Source: Terricaulis silvestris
GTDB lineage: Bacteria; Pseudomonadota; Alphaproteobacteria; Caulobacterales; Aquidulcibacteraceae
DNA length: 64,000 nt
Assembly: GCF_009792355.1 (NCBI RefSeq)
Contig: NZ_CP047045.1
Coordinates: 2,134,501 to 2,198,500 of the forward strand
Reading direction: 5' to 3'
The translations under genes and the position numbers were made by a program. Of this stretch, positions 55,822-64,000 are shown in pieces; within the stretch, counting starts at the first letter, position 1, and each line of letters starts with the position of its first letter. A model generated the notes under the pieces. The model saw only the letters and a program-made list of their open reading frames with translations. It had not been told where the DNA came from and ran no database searches.

Positions 55822-56967
55822 TTAGGCGCTTGCGTAGGTCTGCGGCGCGGCAAAATACGCGTCCACGGCGCCCGCCATGGCGTTGGCCATGCGTTCACGG
55901 GCGTTCGGGTCGGAAAGCCGGCGCTCGTCCGTGACGTTGCTGAGAAACCCAGTCTCAATCAGCACCGCCGGAACATCCGGCGCCAGCAACACGAACAGCC
56001 CCGCATTGCGATGCGTGTTGCGCAGCAGCGGCGCGACTTCGCCGAGCCGGGGGATAACCACCTGCGCGAATTGGGCCGAACGATTGGTCGTCTCGCGCTG
56101 AGCCAGATCGACTAGAATATCGTGCGTCACGCCTTGGCGCGGCGCATCGCCCAGATCGAGATCCCAGTTCTGCGCATTCATCATGCCCTGCGCCCGTGCT
56201 TCGCCGCGCTCCGAGAGCGTGTAGACGGAAGCGCCTTGGGTTTCGCGATTGTGGTTCGCGTCGGCGTGCACCGAGATGAAGAGGTCAGCGTTCTGCGCAC
56301 GTGAGAATTGCACGCGCTGCTCAAGCGGAATGAAATTGTCGGCGTCACGCGTCAGGCGAACGCGGTAATTGCCCCGCGATTCCAATGCGTCCCGCAGTTT
56401 CAACGCCGCATCGAGAACCACATCCTTTTCGCGCACACCGGTCACGCCCACAGCGCCCGGATCGCGACCGCCATGGCCGGCGTCGATCACAATGGTGCGG
56501 CGTTGGGCGCTACGGCCAGGACGCTCAACAGGCTGCGGCGCGGCCACGAACGGCGCATTCGGCGCAAGATCGAAGCTCACTTCGGGCGAACGGCGCCCAC
56601 CCAATTCTTGGCGCATCAGGCTCGCTGGCGCTTCAAGGTCGAGCACCAGCCGCGAAATCCCATCGGGCCGCGGCGCGTAGCGATAACGGCGGACAACCCC
56701 GCCACCCGGACCTTCGCCGCTCGTGCCGGGCAATGCCAACGTCGTGTTGGCGAGATCGATCACGAAGCGATGCGGATCGGCCAAAAAGAAAGTGCGCGCC
56801 GTGGCAGGGCGATCGAGCGCGATCGTTACCCGGCTAGAGGCTCCGGAAGCCTGAACCAGCACGCCACGCACCGCCGCCGGGACATCGGCCCAGGCGTTGC
56901 CGCTCACCGCCGCGCCCATAAGGGTCGTGGCGCCAGCGGTCAAAAGGGTGCGGCGGCTGATATTCAT
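55822..56967 (-). CDS. amiC: N-acetylmuramoyl-L-alanine amidase (AmiC type)
   Basis: A zinc amidase of 381 residues that cleaves septal peptidoglycan. It has a Tat-type signal peptide (NISRRTLLTAGATTLMG), an N-terminal AMIN domain (ASSRVTIALDRPATARTFFLADPHRFVIDL) and an Amidase_3 domain with zinc and catalytic motifs IDAGHGGRDPGA, GVREKDVVLDAAL, ISVHADAN and VPAVLIETGFLSN. The ATG at 56967 fits the signal peptide; a longer frame to 57060 does not. Confidence 0.95.
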   Translation of the reverse strand: MNISRRTLLTAGATTLMGAAVSGNAWADVPAAVRGVLVQASGASSRVTIALDRPATARTFFLADPHRFVIDLANTTLALPGTSGEGPGGGVVRRYRYAPRPDGISRLVLDLEAPASLMRQELGGRRSPEVSFDLAPNAPFVAAPQPVERPGRSAQRRTIVIDAGHGGRDPGAVGVTGVREKDVVLDAALKLRDALESRGNYRVRLTRDADNFIPLEQRVQFSRAQNADLFISVHADANHNRETQGASVYTLSERGEARAQGMMNAQNWDLDLGDAPRQGVTHDILVDLAQRETTNRSAQFAQVVIPRLGEVAPLLRNTHRNAGLFVLLAPDVPAVLIETGFLSNVTDERRLSDPNARERMANAMAGAVDAYFAAPQTYASA

Positions 56968-57114
56968 GAACGCCGAGAAACTAACCGTTCCGGCTTGATA
57001 TCGAGTTGAAAAGGAAGGTGAATCTGATGGTAACCACAGCTGGTGACGCAGTCGTGACACAGCGTCCGTCGCGAACAGGCTTGCGCTAGGGAATAGGCGC
57101 CTGAAAGTACGTTC

Positions 57115-58386
57115 ATGCGGAGCCTGGGAGGAGTGCTCGTCGCGGCCTTAGTGGGCCTTGCCGCGCCCGCGGGCGCGCAAGACACCCTATTGGCGTCCAG
57201 CGCCGCCATCGAACTCCGCCAGATGTGCGAGGCCGACCGCGCCACCCTTTGGGGCGCAGACCTCTGCGGACCCCTCATCGTGGTCGATCCTGCCACCCGG
57301 CAAGCGTGGGCGACGCAGCCGGATCAGGACGGGACGTTCCGGTTCTCAGGTTCTGGCTGGAGTGGAGCCCTGCCCGCCAGCGTGCCCGTGGCCAATTCCA
57401 CGGTCGCGTGGGACGGCGTCCGCTGGATCATGGTTATGGCCCCGTTACCGGAGGACGCCACCGAGCGCCGGGTGCTGATCGCGCATGAGGCCTGGCATCG
57501 CGCCCAAGACTCGCTCGGTCTAACCGCGCGCGGGGCTGACAACGCTCATCTCGAGACCGAACGCGGCCGCTTGCTGATGCGCCTGGAATTTCGCGCGCTA
57601 GCGACGGCCATGCGCTCCCGAAGCGCGCCCCGGCGTCGCGCGGCGCGGGACGCCATGTTCTTCCGCAACATGCGCCTCGCAGAGTTTTTGAACGCGCCTT
57701 ATGCCGAAGCGAGCTTGGACCGTAACGAGGGTTTGGCGTCCTACACCGGTGTTAGGCTCGGCGCCGGCAGCGGCGCGGCGGCAGATCTTTATGCGGCGCG
57801 CACGCTCGATCGCTATGATCGTCATGACGCATTGGCGCGCTCTTACGCCTACGCGAGCGGCCCCGCCTACGGCCTTCTGCTCGACGAAAATCGCCCGACA
57901 TGGCGCGGCGCGCTTGGCGAGGCCTCGCCAGGTGACTTGCTAAACGTCGCGGTCCGTCCCGACCCCTACAGCCCCGAGACCTTCATCCGGCTTGCCGCCC
58001 GCTATGGCGGGGACGCCATCGCCGCCGAAGAGCGCACCCGGGCCCAGGAGCGCGCGGTGGTGGTGGCGGCTTTTCGCGCCCAGTATGGCGCGGGGCCTCG
58101 GCTCGTCTTGAACGTGGCGCGCATGCAGATGGAGTTCGATCCAGAACAGGTCACCCCGATCGATGGCCTGGGTAGCGTCTACCGAACCCTTACGGTTCGG
58201 GATGCCTGGGGTGAGTTGAGAGCAACCGAAGGCGCGCTAATTTCTAGCGACTTCACGCAGATCGTGGTGGCTAATCCTGGCCCAGATGGCCTGAGCGGCC
58301 CCGGTTGGGCGCTTTCCGCCCGACCCGGTCTTTACGTGCTGCCGCCCGATCAAACCGGCGCGCGCAGCATTGTAGAGGCGCCTTAA
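57115..58386 (+). CDS. Secreted protein with HEAWH zinc-peptidase-like motif
   Basis: A 423-residue exported protein (signal peptide ending PAGAQ). A HExxH-type motif appears in RRVLIAHEAWHRAQDSLGL near residue 125, with a downstream Glu in ASLDRNEGLASYTGVRLG that could be the third ligand of a gluzincin. A C-terminal domain (YRTLTVRDAWGELRATEGALISSDF) looks beta-rich. I do not recognise the family. It lies between divergent amiC and rne and is read in the rne direction. Confidence 0.7.
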   Translation: MRSLGGVLVAALVGLAAPAGAQDTLLASSAAIELRQMCEADRATLWGADLCGPLIVVDPATRQAWATQPDQDGTFRFSGSGWSGALPASVPVANSTVAWDGVRWIMVMAPLPEDATERRVLIAHEAWHRAQDSLGLTARGADNAHLETERGRLLMRLEFRALATAMRSRSAPRRRAARDAMFFRNMRLAEFLNAPYAEASLDRNEGLASYTGVRLGAGSGAAADLYAARTLDRYDRHDALARSYAYASGPAYGLLLDENRPTWRGALGEASPGDLLNVAVRPDPYSPETFIRLAARYGGDAIAAEERTRAQERAVVVAAFRAQYGAGPRLVLNVARMQMEFDPEQVTPIDGLGSVYRTLTVRDAWGELRATEGALISSDFTQIVVANPGPDGLSGPGWALSARPGLYVLPPDQTGARSIVEAP

Positions 58387-58796
58387 GGTAGCCATTTACC
58401 TCATCGTTCCGGCTCGCAGTGCTTTCTTTCGCAACACAAATCATGCATGGTGCCGCTCATCGCCGCGTGCGCCGCCTGAGGAGCGTCCTCAAGAGCGCCC
58501 GGCGCGCTCCCGCCTCGCGGATCGGCGTCTGGCCCCGCGGCGCTTTTGGCGCCGGTTTTCGGACCAAAAGACACGTTCGCACCGGAGCGTAAGCGCCGCC
58601 CGCAAGCGGCGTACTTTGGAGCCACGTATGAACCTCGTTGCGTTTGATTTGGGAGCCGGCCGCTTCTGCGCCGTTCGCCCGGTCGCGTCCGAGGCTCAAT
58701 CTATTCACTTGAATTCGCGCCGCCTCGCCGCCTCCGCCCCGGATCTCTCCGGACGCTCGGAAGCTTGTGCGCGCCGCGCGACCGGAGCCCTTATTT
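58387..58796. other. GC-rich leader region of rne
   Basis: 410 bp with several strong hairpins (for example CGCCGCCCGCAAGCGGCG near 58591-58608) and no convincing gene. RNase E mRNAs commonly have a structured 5' leader used for feedback control by RNase E itself; whether this one does is inference. Confidence 0.4.
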
Positions 58797-61118
58797 ATGG
58801 CCAAGACCATGCTGATCGACGCTGCCCACCCGGAAGAAACCCGGGTCGCGGTGCTCGACGGAAAAATCGTTGAAGATTTCGACTTCGAGACACAGAACCG
58901 GAAGCAACTCAGAGGCAACATTTACCTGGCGAAGGTGACGCGCGTTGAGCCGTCGCTGCAGGCAGCGTTCGTTGAGTACGGCGGCAACCGCCACGGCTTC
59001 CTGGCCTTCTCCGAAATCCACCCCGACTATTACGCGATCCCGCACGCCGATCAGGAATCGATCAAGGCGGAGCTCGCCGAAGCGGAAGCCGAAGCCGAGA
59101 AGGCTGATGAAGATGACGACGCGCTCGATGAGCGCCGTCGCCGCATCCTGACGCGCCGCTACAAGATCCAGGAAGTGATCCGCCGTCGGCAGATCATGCT
59201 GGTGCAGGTTGTGAAGGAAGAGCGCGGCAACAAAGGCGCGGCTCTCACGACGTATCTCTCGCTCGCCGGCCGCTATTGCGTGCTGATGCCGAACACCGGC
59301 CGTGGTGGCGGCATCTCGCGCAAGATCACGCAAGCGACCGACCGCAAGCGTCTGAAGAAAATCGCGCAGGACCTCGAAGTGCCACAAGGCCAGGGCCTCA
59401 TCATCCGCACCGCGGGCGCCAAGCGCACCAAGACCGAGATCAAGCGCGACTACGAATATCTCTCGCGCGCGTGGGAAACCATCCGCGACGAAACGCTGAA
59501 GAGCGTGGCGCCGGCGTTGATCTACGAGGAAAGCTCGCTGGTAAAACGCGCGATCCGCGATCTCTACGACAAAGACGTCGATGAAATTCACGTCGATGGC
59601 GAAGGCGCCTACAAGGAAGCCAAAGACTTCGTGCGGATGCTGATGCCGTCGCACGCCAAGCGCGTGCATCTGTGGAAGGACGAAACACCGATCTTCGCCA
59701 AGCACGGCGTCGACCAGCAGCTGGATTCGATCTATTCGCCAATCGTGCATCTGAAGAGCGGCGGCTACATCGTGATCAACCAAGCGGAAGCCTTGGTCGC
59801 GATCGATGTGAACTCCGGCCGCTCCACGCGCGAGCGCAACATCGAACAAACCGCGTTCAAGACCAATTGCGAGGCCGCCGACGAAGCGGCCCGGCAAATG
59901 CGTCTGCGCGATCTGGCCGGGCTGATCGTTATCGACTTCATCGACATGGAGGAGCCGAAGAACGATCGCGTCGTTGAAAAGCGGATGAAGGACAATCTCC
60001 GCTTCGATCGCGCTCGCGTGCAGATGGGCAAGATCAGCGGCTTCGGCTTGCTTGAGCTGTCCCGTCAGCGCCGCCGCACCGGCGTGCTGGAAGGCACCAG
60101 CCACGTTTGCGAAGTCTGCCAAGGCGCAGGCCGCGTACGCTCGGTGGAATCCGCCGCGCTCGCCCTGCTCCGCGCGCTGGATGAAGCCAGCGCCAAGCAG
60201 AAGAACCACACCATCGAAGCGCGCACCGCAACGGAAGTCGCCCTCTACCTGCTGAACGAAAAGCGCGAGTCGCTCGCTGTGATGGAAGCGCATCGCCACG
60301 TCCGCGTGCGTATCTCGGGCGCGTCCGGCATGACGTCCGGCGATTTCGAGATCAACATCGGCGCAGACACCTTCGAGGAAGAGGAAGTCGGGGCCGAGGC
60401 GACGCCAGTGCGGCGCGGCAGGGCGGCAGTCGAAGCGGCGGAAGAAGAACTCGACGCCGAGATCGAAGAGATCGAAGACGAAGCCGAGGAAGACGCCGAC
60501 GCTGACGCCGAACTGCCAAAACAAGTCGCGGCGAGCGATGCCGATAGCGACGACAAGCGCGGACGCCGCCGTCGCGGACGCCGGGGCGGCAGACGCCGCC
60601 GTGAGGGCGAGCCAGCTGAGCCGCGTGAAGGCGGCGAGGAAGAGGAGGCGCAACCTGTCGTCGCGCGCGAAGTGCGCGCCGAGCGTCCCGAACGTGAACG
60701 CGCCGAGCGTGGACGCAACGGCAAGCGCCGCCGTCGCGGCCGTGGCCGCGGCCGGCGCGTGTACGAAGTGGACGGCGGCGAATGGCTCGATTTCGTGGGC
60801 GCGGACCTGAAGCACCTCTCGCCTCGTCCAGAGCCGCGCGGACGCAACGGGGCCGCGCACCGGTCAGACCGGCCCGAACGCGAGCAGCCCGAAGAAACCC
60901 ACGCGGAAGCCGAAGTGATCGTGCATCAGGCCATGGAAACAGCGCCTGAGCCTACGCCAGCGCCCATCGCTATGGCGGCCGAAATCGCGCCACAGCCCGG
61001 CACGGTGGAAGAGCCGCCGCCGCGGTTTGACGAGTCGTCGATCGACTACGAGCCTGACCAGGAGCGGCGCGACAAATTCCTGTCGCGGTTCTCGCGTTGG
61101 GCGAAGAAGGGCGGATGA
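58797..61118 (+). CDS. rne: Ribonuclease E
   Basis: The central endonuclease of mRNA decay and rRNA/tRNA processing, 773 residues. The S1 domain is interrupted by an acidic insertion (AEAEAEAEKADEDDDALDE near 95-115), as in alphaproteobacteria. Magnesium ligands are in VAIDVNSGRST and LIVIDFIDM. The zinc-link Cys are C438 and C441 (HVCEVCQGAGR). The C-terminal scaffold has acidic and Arg-rich blocks (GRRRRGRRGGRRRRE, KRRRRGRGRGRR) and ends in RFSRWAKKGG. The ATG at 58797 follows the family; the frame opens at 58767. Confidence 0.97.
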   Translation: MAKTMLIDAAHPEETRVAVLDGKIVEDFDFETQNRKQLRGNIYLAKVTRVEPSLQAAFVEYGGNRHGFLAFSEIHPDYYAIPHADQESIKAELAEAEAEAEKADEDDDALDERRRRILTRRYKIQEVIRRRQIMLVQVVKEERGNKGAALTTYLSLAGRYCVLMPNTGRGGGISRKITQATDRKRLKKIAQDLEVPQGQGLIIRTAGAKRTKTEIKRDYEYLSRAWETIRDETLKSVAPALIYEESSLVKRAIRDLYDKDVDEIHVDGEGAYKEAKDFVRMLMPSHAKRVHLWKDETPIFAKHGVDQQLDSIYSPIVHLKSGGYIVINQAEALVAIDVNSGRSTRERNIEQTAFKTNCEAADEAARQMRLRDLAGLIVIDFIDMEEPKNDRVVEKRMKDNLRFDRARVQMGKISGFGLLELSRQRRRTGVLEGTSHVCEVCQGAGRVRSVESAALALLRALDEASAKQKNHTIEARTATEVALYLLNEKRESLAVMEAHRHVRVRISGASGMTSGDFEINIGADTFEEEEVGAEATPVRRGRAAVEAAEEELDAEIEEIEDEAEEDADADAELPKQVAASDADSDDKRGRRRRGRRGGRRRREGEPAEPREGGEEEEAQPVVAREVRAERPERERAERGRNGKRRRRGRGRGRRVYEVDGGEWLDFVGADLKHLSPRPEPRGRNGAAHRSDRPEREQPEETHAEAEVIVHQAMETAPEPTPAPIAMAAEIAPQPGTVEEPPPRFDESSIDYEPDQERRDKFLSRFSRWAKKGG

Positions 61119-61204
61119 CCAAGCGCTAAGGCGGCTGGCCTTGCTGGCGCCTTAAAGCGTGGCTTCAAACGCTGTAACGTCTGGACGGCATCCAAGGAGC
61201 GGGT

Positions 61205-62584
61205 ATGGCCGCGTCACTTTCCCATGCGCTGAAAACTTGCGCAGGCTTTGCGGCGGCGGCGAGTGCCGCTGTGCTTTTGTCGGTCAGCGACGCGTCAGCG
61301 CAATCGATGATCCGCGACGCCGAGATCGAGGATTCGCTTCACGTCTATACAGCGCCGCTGTTGACCGCCGCCGGTCTCACCCCGGCGGACATCGACCTCT
61401 ACATCATCAACGACGACTCGATTAACGCGTTCGTCTCCAACGGTCAGAACATCTTCGTCCACACCGGGCTGATCCTGGCCGCGGACAACCCAAACGAATT
61501 GCTCGGCGTGCTCGCGCACGAAACCGGCCATATCGCCGGCGGTCACTTGGCGCGTTCGCGCGAAGCGATCGGCCAATCGATGGGGGTGTCGCTGATCTCG
61601 ATCGGCCTGGGCGTGCTCGCCATCGCCGCCGGCGCGCCGGACGCAGGCGCTGCCCTCATCTCGGGCTCGCAGGCCTTCGCAATGGGCAATTATGTGCGCC
61701 ACACGCAAGTGCAGGAATCGGCCGCTGACCAGGCGGCGATGCAGTACCTCGAACGGACGGGCCAATCCGGCCAGGGCCTCGTCGATTTCTTCAACGAGAA
61801 CATGCGGCCCTACGAATTCATGATGCGCCGCGCCCCGCCGTATCTGATCACACACCCCTATTCGTCCGACCGCGTCGAATCGCTGCGCGTGAGAGTCGAA
61901 GAGCAACCGCACCATGACGCGACGGACTCGGCGGAGAATTTGCGCCGCTTTGCGTTCATGCAAGCCAAGCTCGTCGGCTTCCTGCGCACCGAGGCGCAGA
62001 CGCTCTCGCGTTATCCGACCAGCGACACCTCGCAGCCGGCGCGGTATGCGCGGGCGGTGGCGTATTATCGCGCCTCGCAGCTCGACTTGGCGCGCGGTGA
62101 ACTGAACGTGCTGATCGCCGAGGATCCCAACAACGCCTACTTCCAGGAGCTGATGGGCCAGATCCTGTTCGAGAACGGACGCGCCGAGGAATCGATCCCG
62201 TACCACCAGCGCTCCAACGATCTGGCGCCGAACCAGCCGCTGCTGCAAATCAATCTGGCGCGCGCGCTGACGGCCGCACGTGGCCGTGCTGGCGCGGACG
62301 CGGCCGTGCCGCTGCTGCAAGCCGCGATCGACCGCGAACCCGACAACGCCTTTGCGTGGCGCGAATTGGCGCAAGCGCGGAACCAGCAGGGCAACGAATC
62401 CCTGGCCGAGCTCGCCTCCGCCGAACAAAATTTCGCGATCGGCAACTTCCCGGCGGCGCTCAACTTCGCCGAGCGGGCGCGCCGTGGGTTGGCGCGCAAC
62501 ACGCCATCCTATCAGCGCTCGGTGGACATCGTGACGTTCTCATCGACGCAGATCCGCGACATGGACCGCGAGCGCCGCCGCTAG
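61205..62584 (+). CDS. Periplasmic M48 metalloprotease with TPR domain (BepA-like)
   Basis: A 459-residue protein with a signal peptide. The zinc motif is HETGHIAGGH (H105), with the third ligand in QESAADQAAM. The C-terminal half has TPR repeats (YYRASQLDLARGELNVLIAEDPNN, GRAEESIPYHQRSNDLAP, AAIDREPDNAFAWRELAQ). Relatives (BepA/YfgC) assemble or degrade outer-membrane proteins. The ATG has AAGGAGC upstream. It lies 86 nt after rne and 63 nt before the DsbA-like gene. Confidence 0.94.
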   Translation: MAASLSHALKTCAGFAAAASAAVLLSVSDASAQSMIRDAEIEDSLHVYTAPLLTAAGLTPADIDLYIINDDSINAFVSNGQNIFVHTGLILAADNPNELLGVLAHETGHIAGGHLARSREAIGQSMGVSLISIGLGVLAIAAGAPDAGAALISGSQAFAMGNYVRHTQVQESAADQAAMQYLERTGQSGQGLVDFFNENMRPYEFMMRRAPPYLITHPYSSDRVESLRVRVEEQPHHDATDSAENLRRFAFMQAKLVGFLRTEAQTLSRYPTSDTSQPARYARAVAYYRASQLDLARGELNVLIAEDPNNAYFQELMGQILFENGRAEESIPYHQRSNDLAPNQPLLQINLARALTAARGRAGADAAVPLLQAAIDREPDNAFAWRELAQARNQQGNESLAELASAEQNFAIGNFPAALNFAERARRGLARNTPSYQRSVDIVTFSSTQIRDMDRERRR

Positions 62585-62647
62585 CGCAAACGCTTGCGCG
62601 GCGAGCGCGGAGCGGTCATGTCCTCAGCGCAATTCTGGAGACGCCCC

Positions 62648-63370
62648 ATGGCGCGCTTTCTCGCGGGCCTCGCCGCCCTTTTCGCTCTCATCTTGACGCC
62701 GGCTTCGGCGCAAAGCTTCAACGCGCAGGAGCAGGCCGAGATGCGCGCCATCGTGCGCGAGTATCTGGTCAACAATCCCGACGTGCTGCGCGAAGCGCTG
62801 GATGCGCTGGCGGAGCGGACGGAGTCCGAACGCTGGCAGCGGCTCAAATCCGACAACCGCGATTTCTCGCTGGGGCCGGCGGACGCGCCAATCGTGATCG
62901 TGGAATTCTTCGACTATCGCTGCGGTTTTTGCCACGCGGCTTTGGAATGGGTGACGGATGTTTCTCGCACGCGGCGCGATGTGCGCGTCGTGTTCAAGGA
63001 GTTTCCGATCCTCTCCGAGGAATCCATGGAAGCCTCGCGCGCGGCGATCGCGGCGATGCCGCAAGGGCGTTATTGGGCGTTTCACCAGGCGCTGATGGGC
63101 TTTCGCGGCGATCTAACGTCAGCGCGGATCGATCAGCTTGCACGCGACAGCGGCATCGATGTAGCGCGGATGCGGCGCGGCATGGAGTCCGAAGCGATCA
63201 CGCAGCTGATCATGGACAACCGCGCCCACGCCATCGAGATGGACAACACCGCAACGCCGATCTTCATCATCAATGGCGAAATGGTCGCCGGCTTCAATCG
63301 CCCGCTGCTGGAAACGCGTCTACGCGAAGCTACGCGCGAAGCACGGGCGCGGCGGCAAGCGTCGCGCTAA
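62648..63370 (+). CDS. DsbA-family thiol-disulfide oxidoreductase
   Basis: A 240-residue exported protein with a signal peptide ending TPASAQ. An N-terminal helical region (EQAEMRAIVREYLVNNPDVLREALDALAER, as in ScsC-type oligomerising domains) is followed by a thioredoxin fold with FFDYRCGFCHAAL (CGFC) and a cis-Pro in NTATPIFIINGEMVAGF. It may be an isomerase or oxidase of periplasmic disulfides. Alternative starts at 62618 and 62594 exist; 62648 gives the cleanest signal peptide. Confidence 0.92.
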   Translation: MARFLAGLAALFALILTPASAQSFNAQEQAEMRAIVREYLVNNPDVLREALDALAERTESERWQRLKSDNRDFSLGPADAPIVIVEFFDYRCGFCHAALEWVTDVSRTRRDVRVVFKEFPILSEESMEASRAAIAAMPQGRYWAFHQALMGFRGDLTSARIDQLARDSGIDVARMRRGMESEAITQLIMDNRAHAIEMDNTATPIFIINGEMVAGFNRPLLETRLREATREARARRQASR

Positions 63371-64000
63371 AGCCGGCCGGTTGCTGACGCGGCGACGAGC
63401 TCGAGCTGACGAAACAGTAGCGGGCGCTCGGCGCCGCCTGTCTTCAACGTCGCGGCGTAGCCGGGCGTCAGCGCCAAGTAGCCGATAGCGGGGAACGCGT
63501 CCGCGGGGACGGCGTGAGTGCGCGCTTGCGCGTATGCGTTCATGGCGCGCGTGATCTCATCGTCCCTTGAAACGCCGGCGAGCGACGTGCGGCGATTGCG
63601 GACGAAACCCAGACCGCCCCAGGCGCGCGCCGCTTGAGTGATAAACGCCTCAGGCATCTCTGCGCCGCACGCGATTAGGGCGAGGCGCATGAGTTGGCCG
63701 GCGGTGGCGTCCAGGTAGGCGCTGAACGCTGCTTCGTTCTCGAATGGCGTCGCATCGAGATCGCGGGCGCGCGCGTCGATCAGATCTTCAAGGGCTTGGC
63801 GCGGCCAGAGCTTGCGGCTTTGCGCGAGTGCATCGACCACCGGATGCGCGCGCGGTGTCCGGCCTTCATGGATTTCAGCCATCGCCTCGCGCCACCAGGC
63901 CAAGCGGATATCGCCCAGGGTTGGCTGCGACACGATTTCCGCGGTACGGGCGAGTTCGTAGTTGAGCGCATAAAGCGCAATCAGGTCGCCGCGCACGTCC
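63367..64000 (-). CDS. Squalene/phytoene synthase-like protein, 5' end outside window
   Basis: At least 209 residues of a squalene/phytoene synthase fold. RGDLIALYALNYELARTAEIVSQPTLGDIRLAWWREAMAEI matches the segment usually near the N-terminus, and EDLIDARARDLDATPFENEAAFSAYLDATAGQLMRLAL follows. The DxxxD-type catalytic motifs are poorly kept, so it is more like the NDUFAF6/complex I assembly subgroup than a terpenoid enzyme. It converges on the DsbA-like gene with a 4-nt overlap. Confidence 0.8.
   Translation of the reverse strand, partial: DVRGDLIALYALNYELARTAEIVSQPTLGDIRLAWWREAMAEIHEGRTPRAHPVVDALAQSRKLWPRQALEDLIDARARDLDATPFENEAAFSAYLDATAGQLMRLALIACGAEMPEAFITQAARAWGGLGFVRNRRTSLAGVSRDDEITRAMNAYAQARTHAVPADAFPAIGYLALTPGYAATLKTGGAERPLLFRQLELVAASATGRL

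Noticed and set aside
58791-60860. 689-codon open frame on the minus strand
   Set aside because: Antisense to rne across its conserved domains; no family resemblance and no ribosome binding site.

Overview
The window is high-GC chromosomal DNA with almost continuous coding on both strands. It looks like an alphaproteobacterium of the Caulobacterales / Hyphomonadaceae type. The evidence is the rimM-trmD-rplS order, a RegB/RegA (ActS/ActR) redox pair with the GGLQNPF box, DUF2794, the ccmABCDG block, a bactofilin overlapping an M23 peptidase gene, the amiC-PBP1A-prfB run beside rne, and many lipoproteins and secreted small proteins. The genus is inference. No rRNA, tRNA, phage, IS transposase or CRISPR array was found.

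Layout. 1-6.7 kb (+): translation and targeting genes rimM (5' end outside the window), trmD, rplS, mtaB and ftsY, with small unknown genes between them. 6.7-9.4 kb: two small membrane proteins, a lipoprotein cyclophilin, a YciB-like septation protein and a MarR regulator. 9.4-12.4 kb (-): cytochrome c maturation genes ccmA-B-C-D-G, interrupted by two palindromic repeat blocks. 12.4-18.6 kb: a DUF4349 lipoprotein, an OmpA-like protein with 14 copies of a 9-bp repeat, aconitase and DUF1223. 18.5-23.0 kb (-): a Gld-like ABC exporter operon. 23-32 kb: DUF2794, Bax-inhibitor-1, a class A PBP with an acidic N-terminus, a YgjP-type metallopeptidase, GFA, an intracellular PHB depolymerase, SCO and a phosphodiester glycosidase. 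32-37.5 kb: DUF6607 and a TonB-dependent receptor divergent from regB/regA. 37.5-46.3 kb: small proteins, NamZ/DUF1343, a DOMON-like protein, tyrS, a very large AsmA-like protein and a PrxQ/Bcp peroxiredoxin. 46.5-53.1 kb: the M23-bactofilin pair, a gene carrying two palindromic elements in its reading frame, a TetR-SRPBCC operon, and prfB with an intact +1 programmed frameshift. 53.1-64 kb: PBP1A, amiC, a HEAWH-containing secreted protein, rne, an M48-TPR protease, a DsbA-like protein and a truncated squalene/phytoene-synthase-like gene.

The most unusual feature is the density and variety of short palindromic elements, at least a dozen in 64 kb. Some sit just after stop codons, some lie inside an operon, and three are translated in frame (one in mtaB, two in the unknown gene at 48556). 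Copies of one family differ in their stem sequence yet keep base pairing, which points to selection for the hairpin. Other points worth a second look are a translated Lys/Pro/Ala-rich extension or fusion on RimM, a DnaA box next to a palindrome carrying two GANTC sites, a probable TetR operator and candidate iron-type operators.
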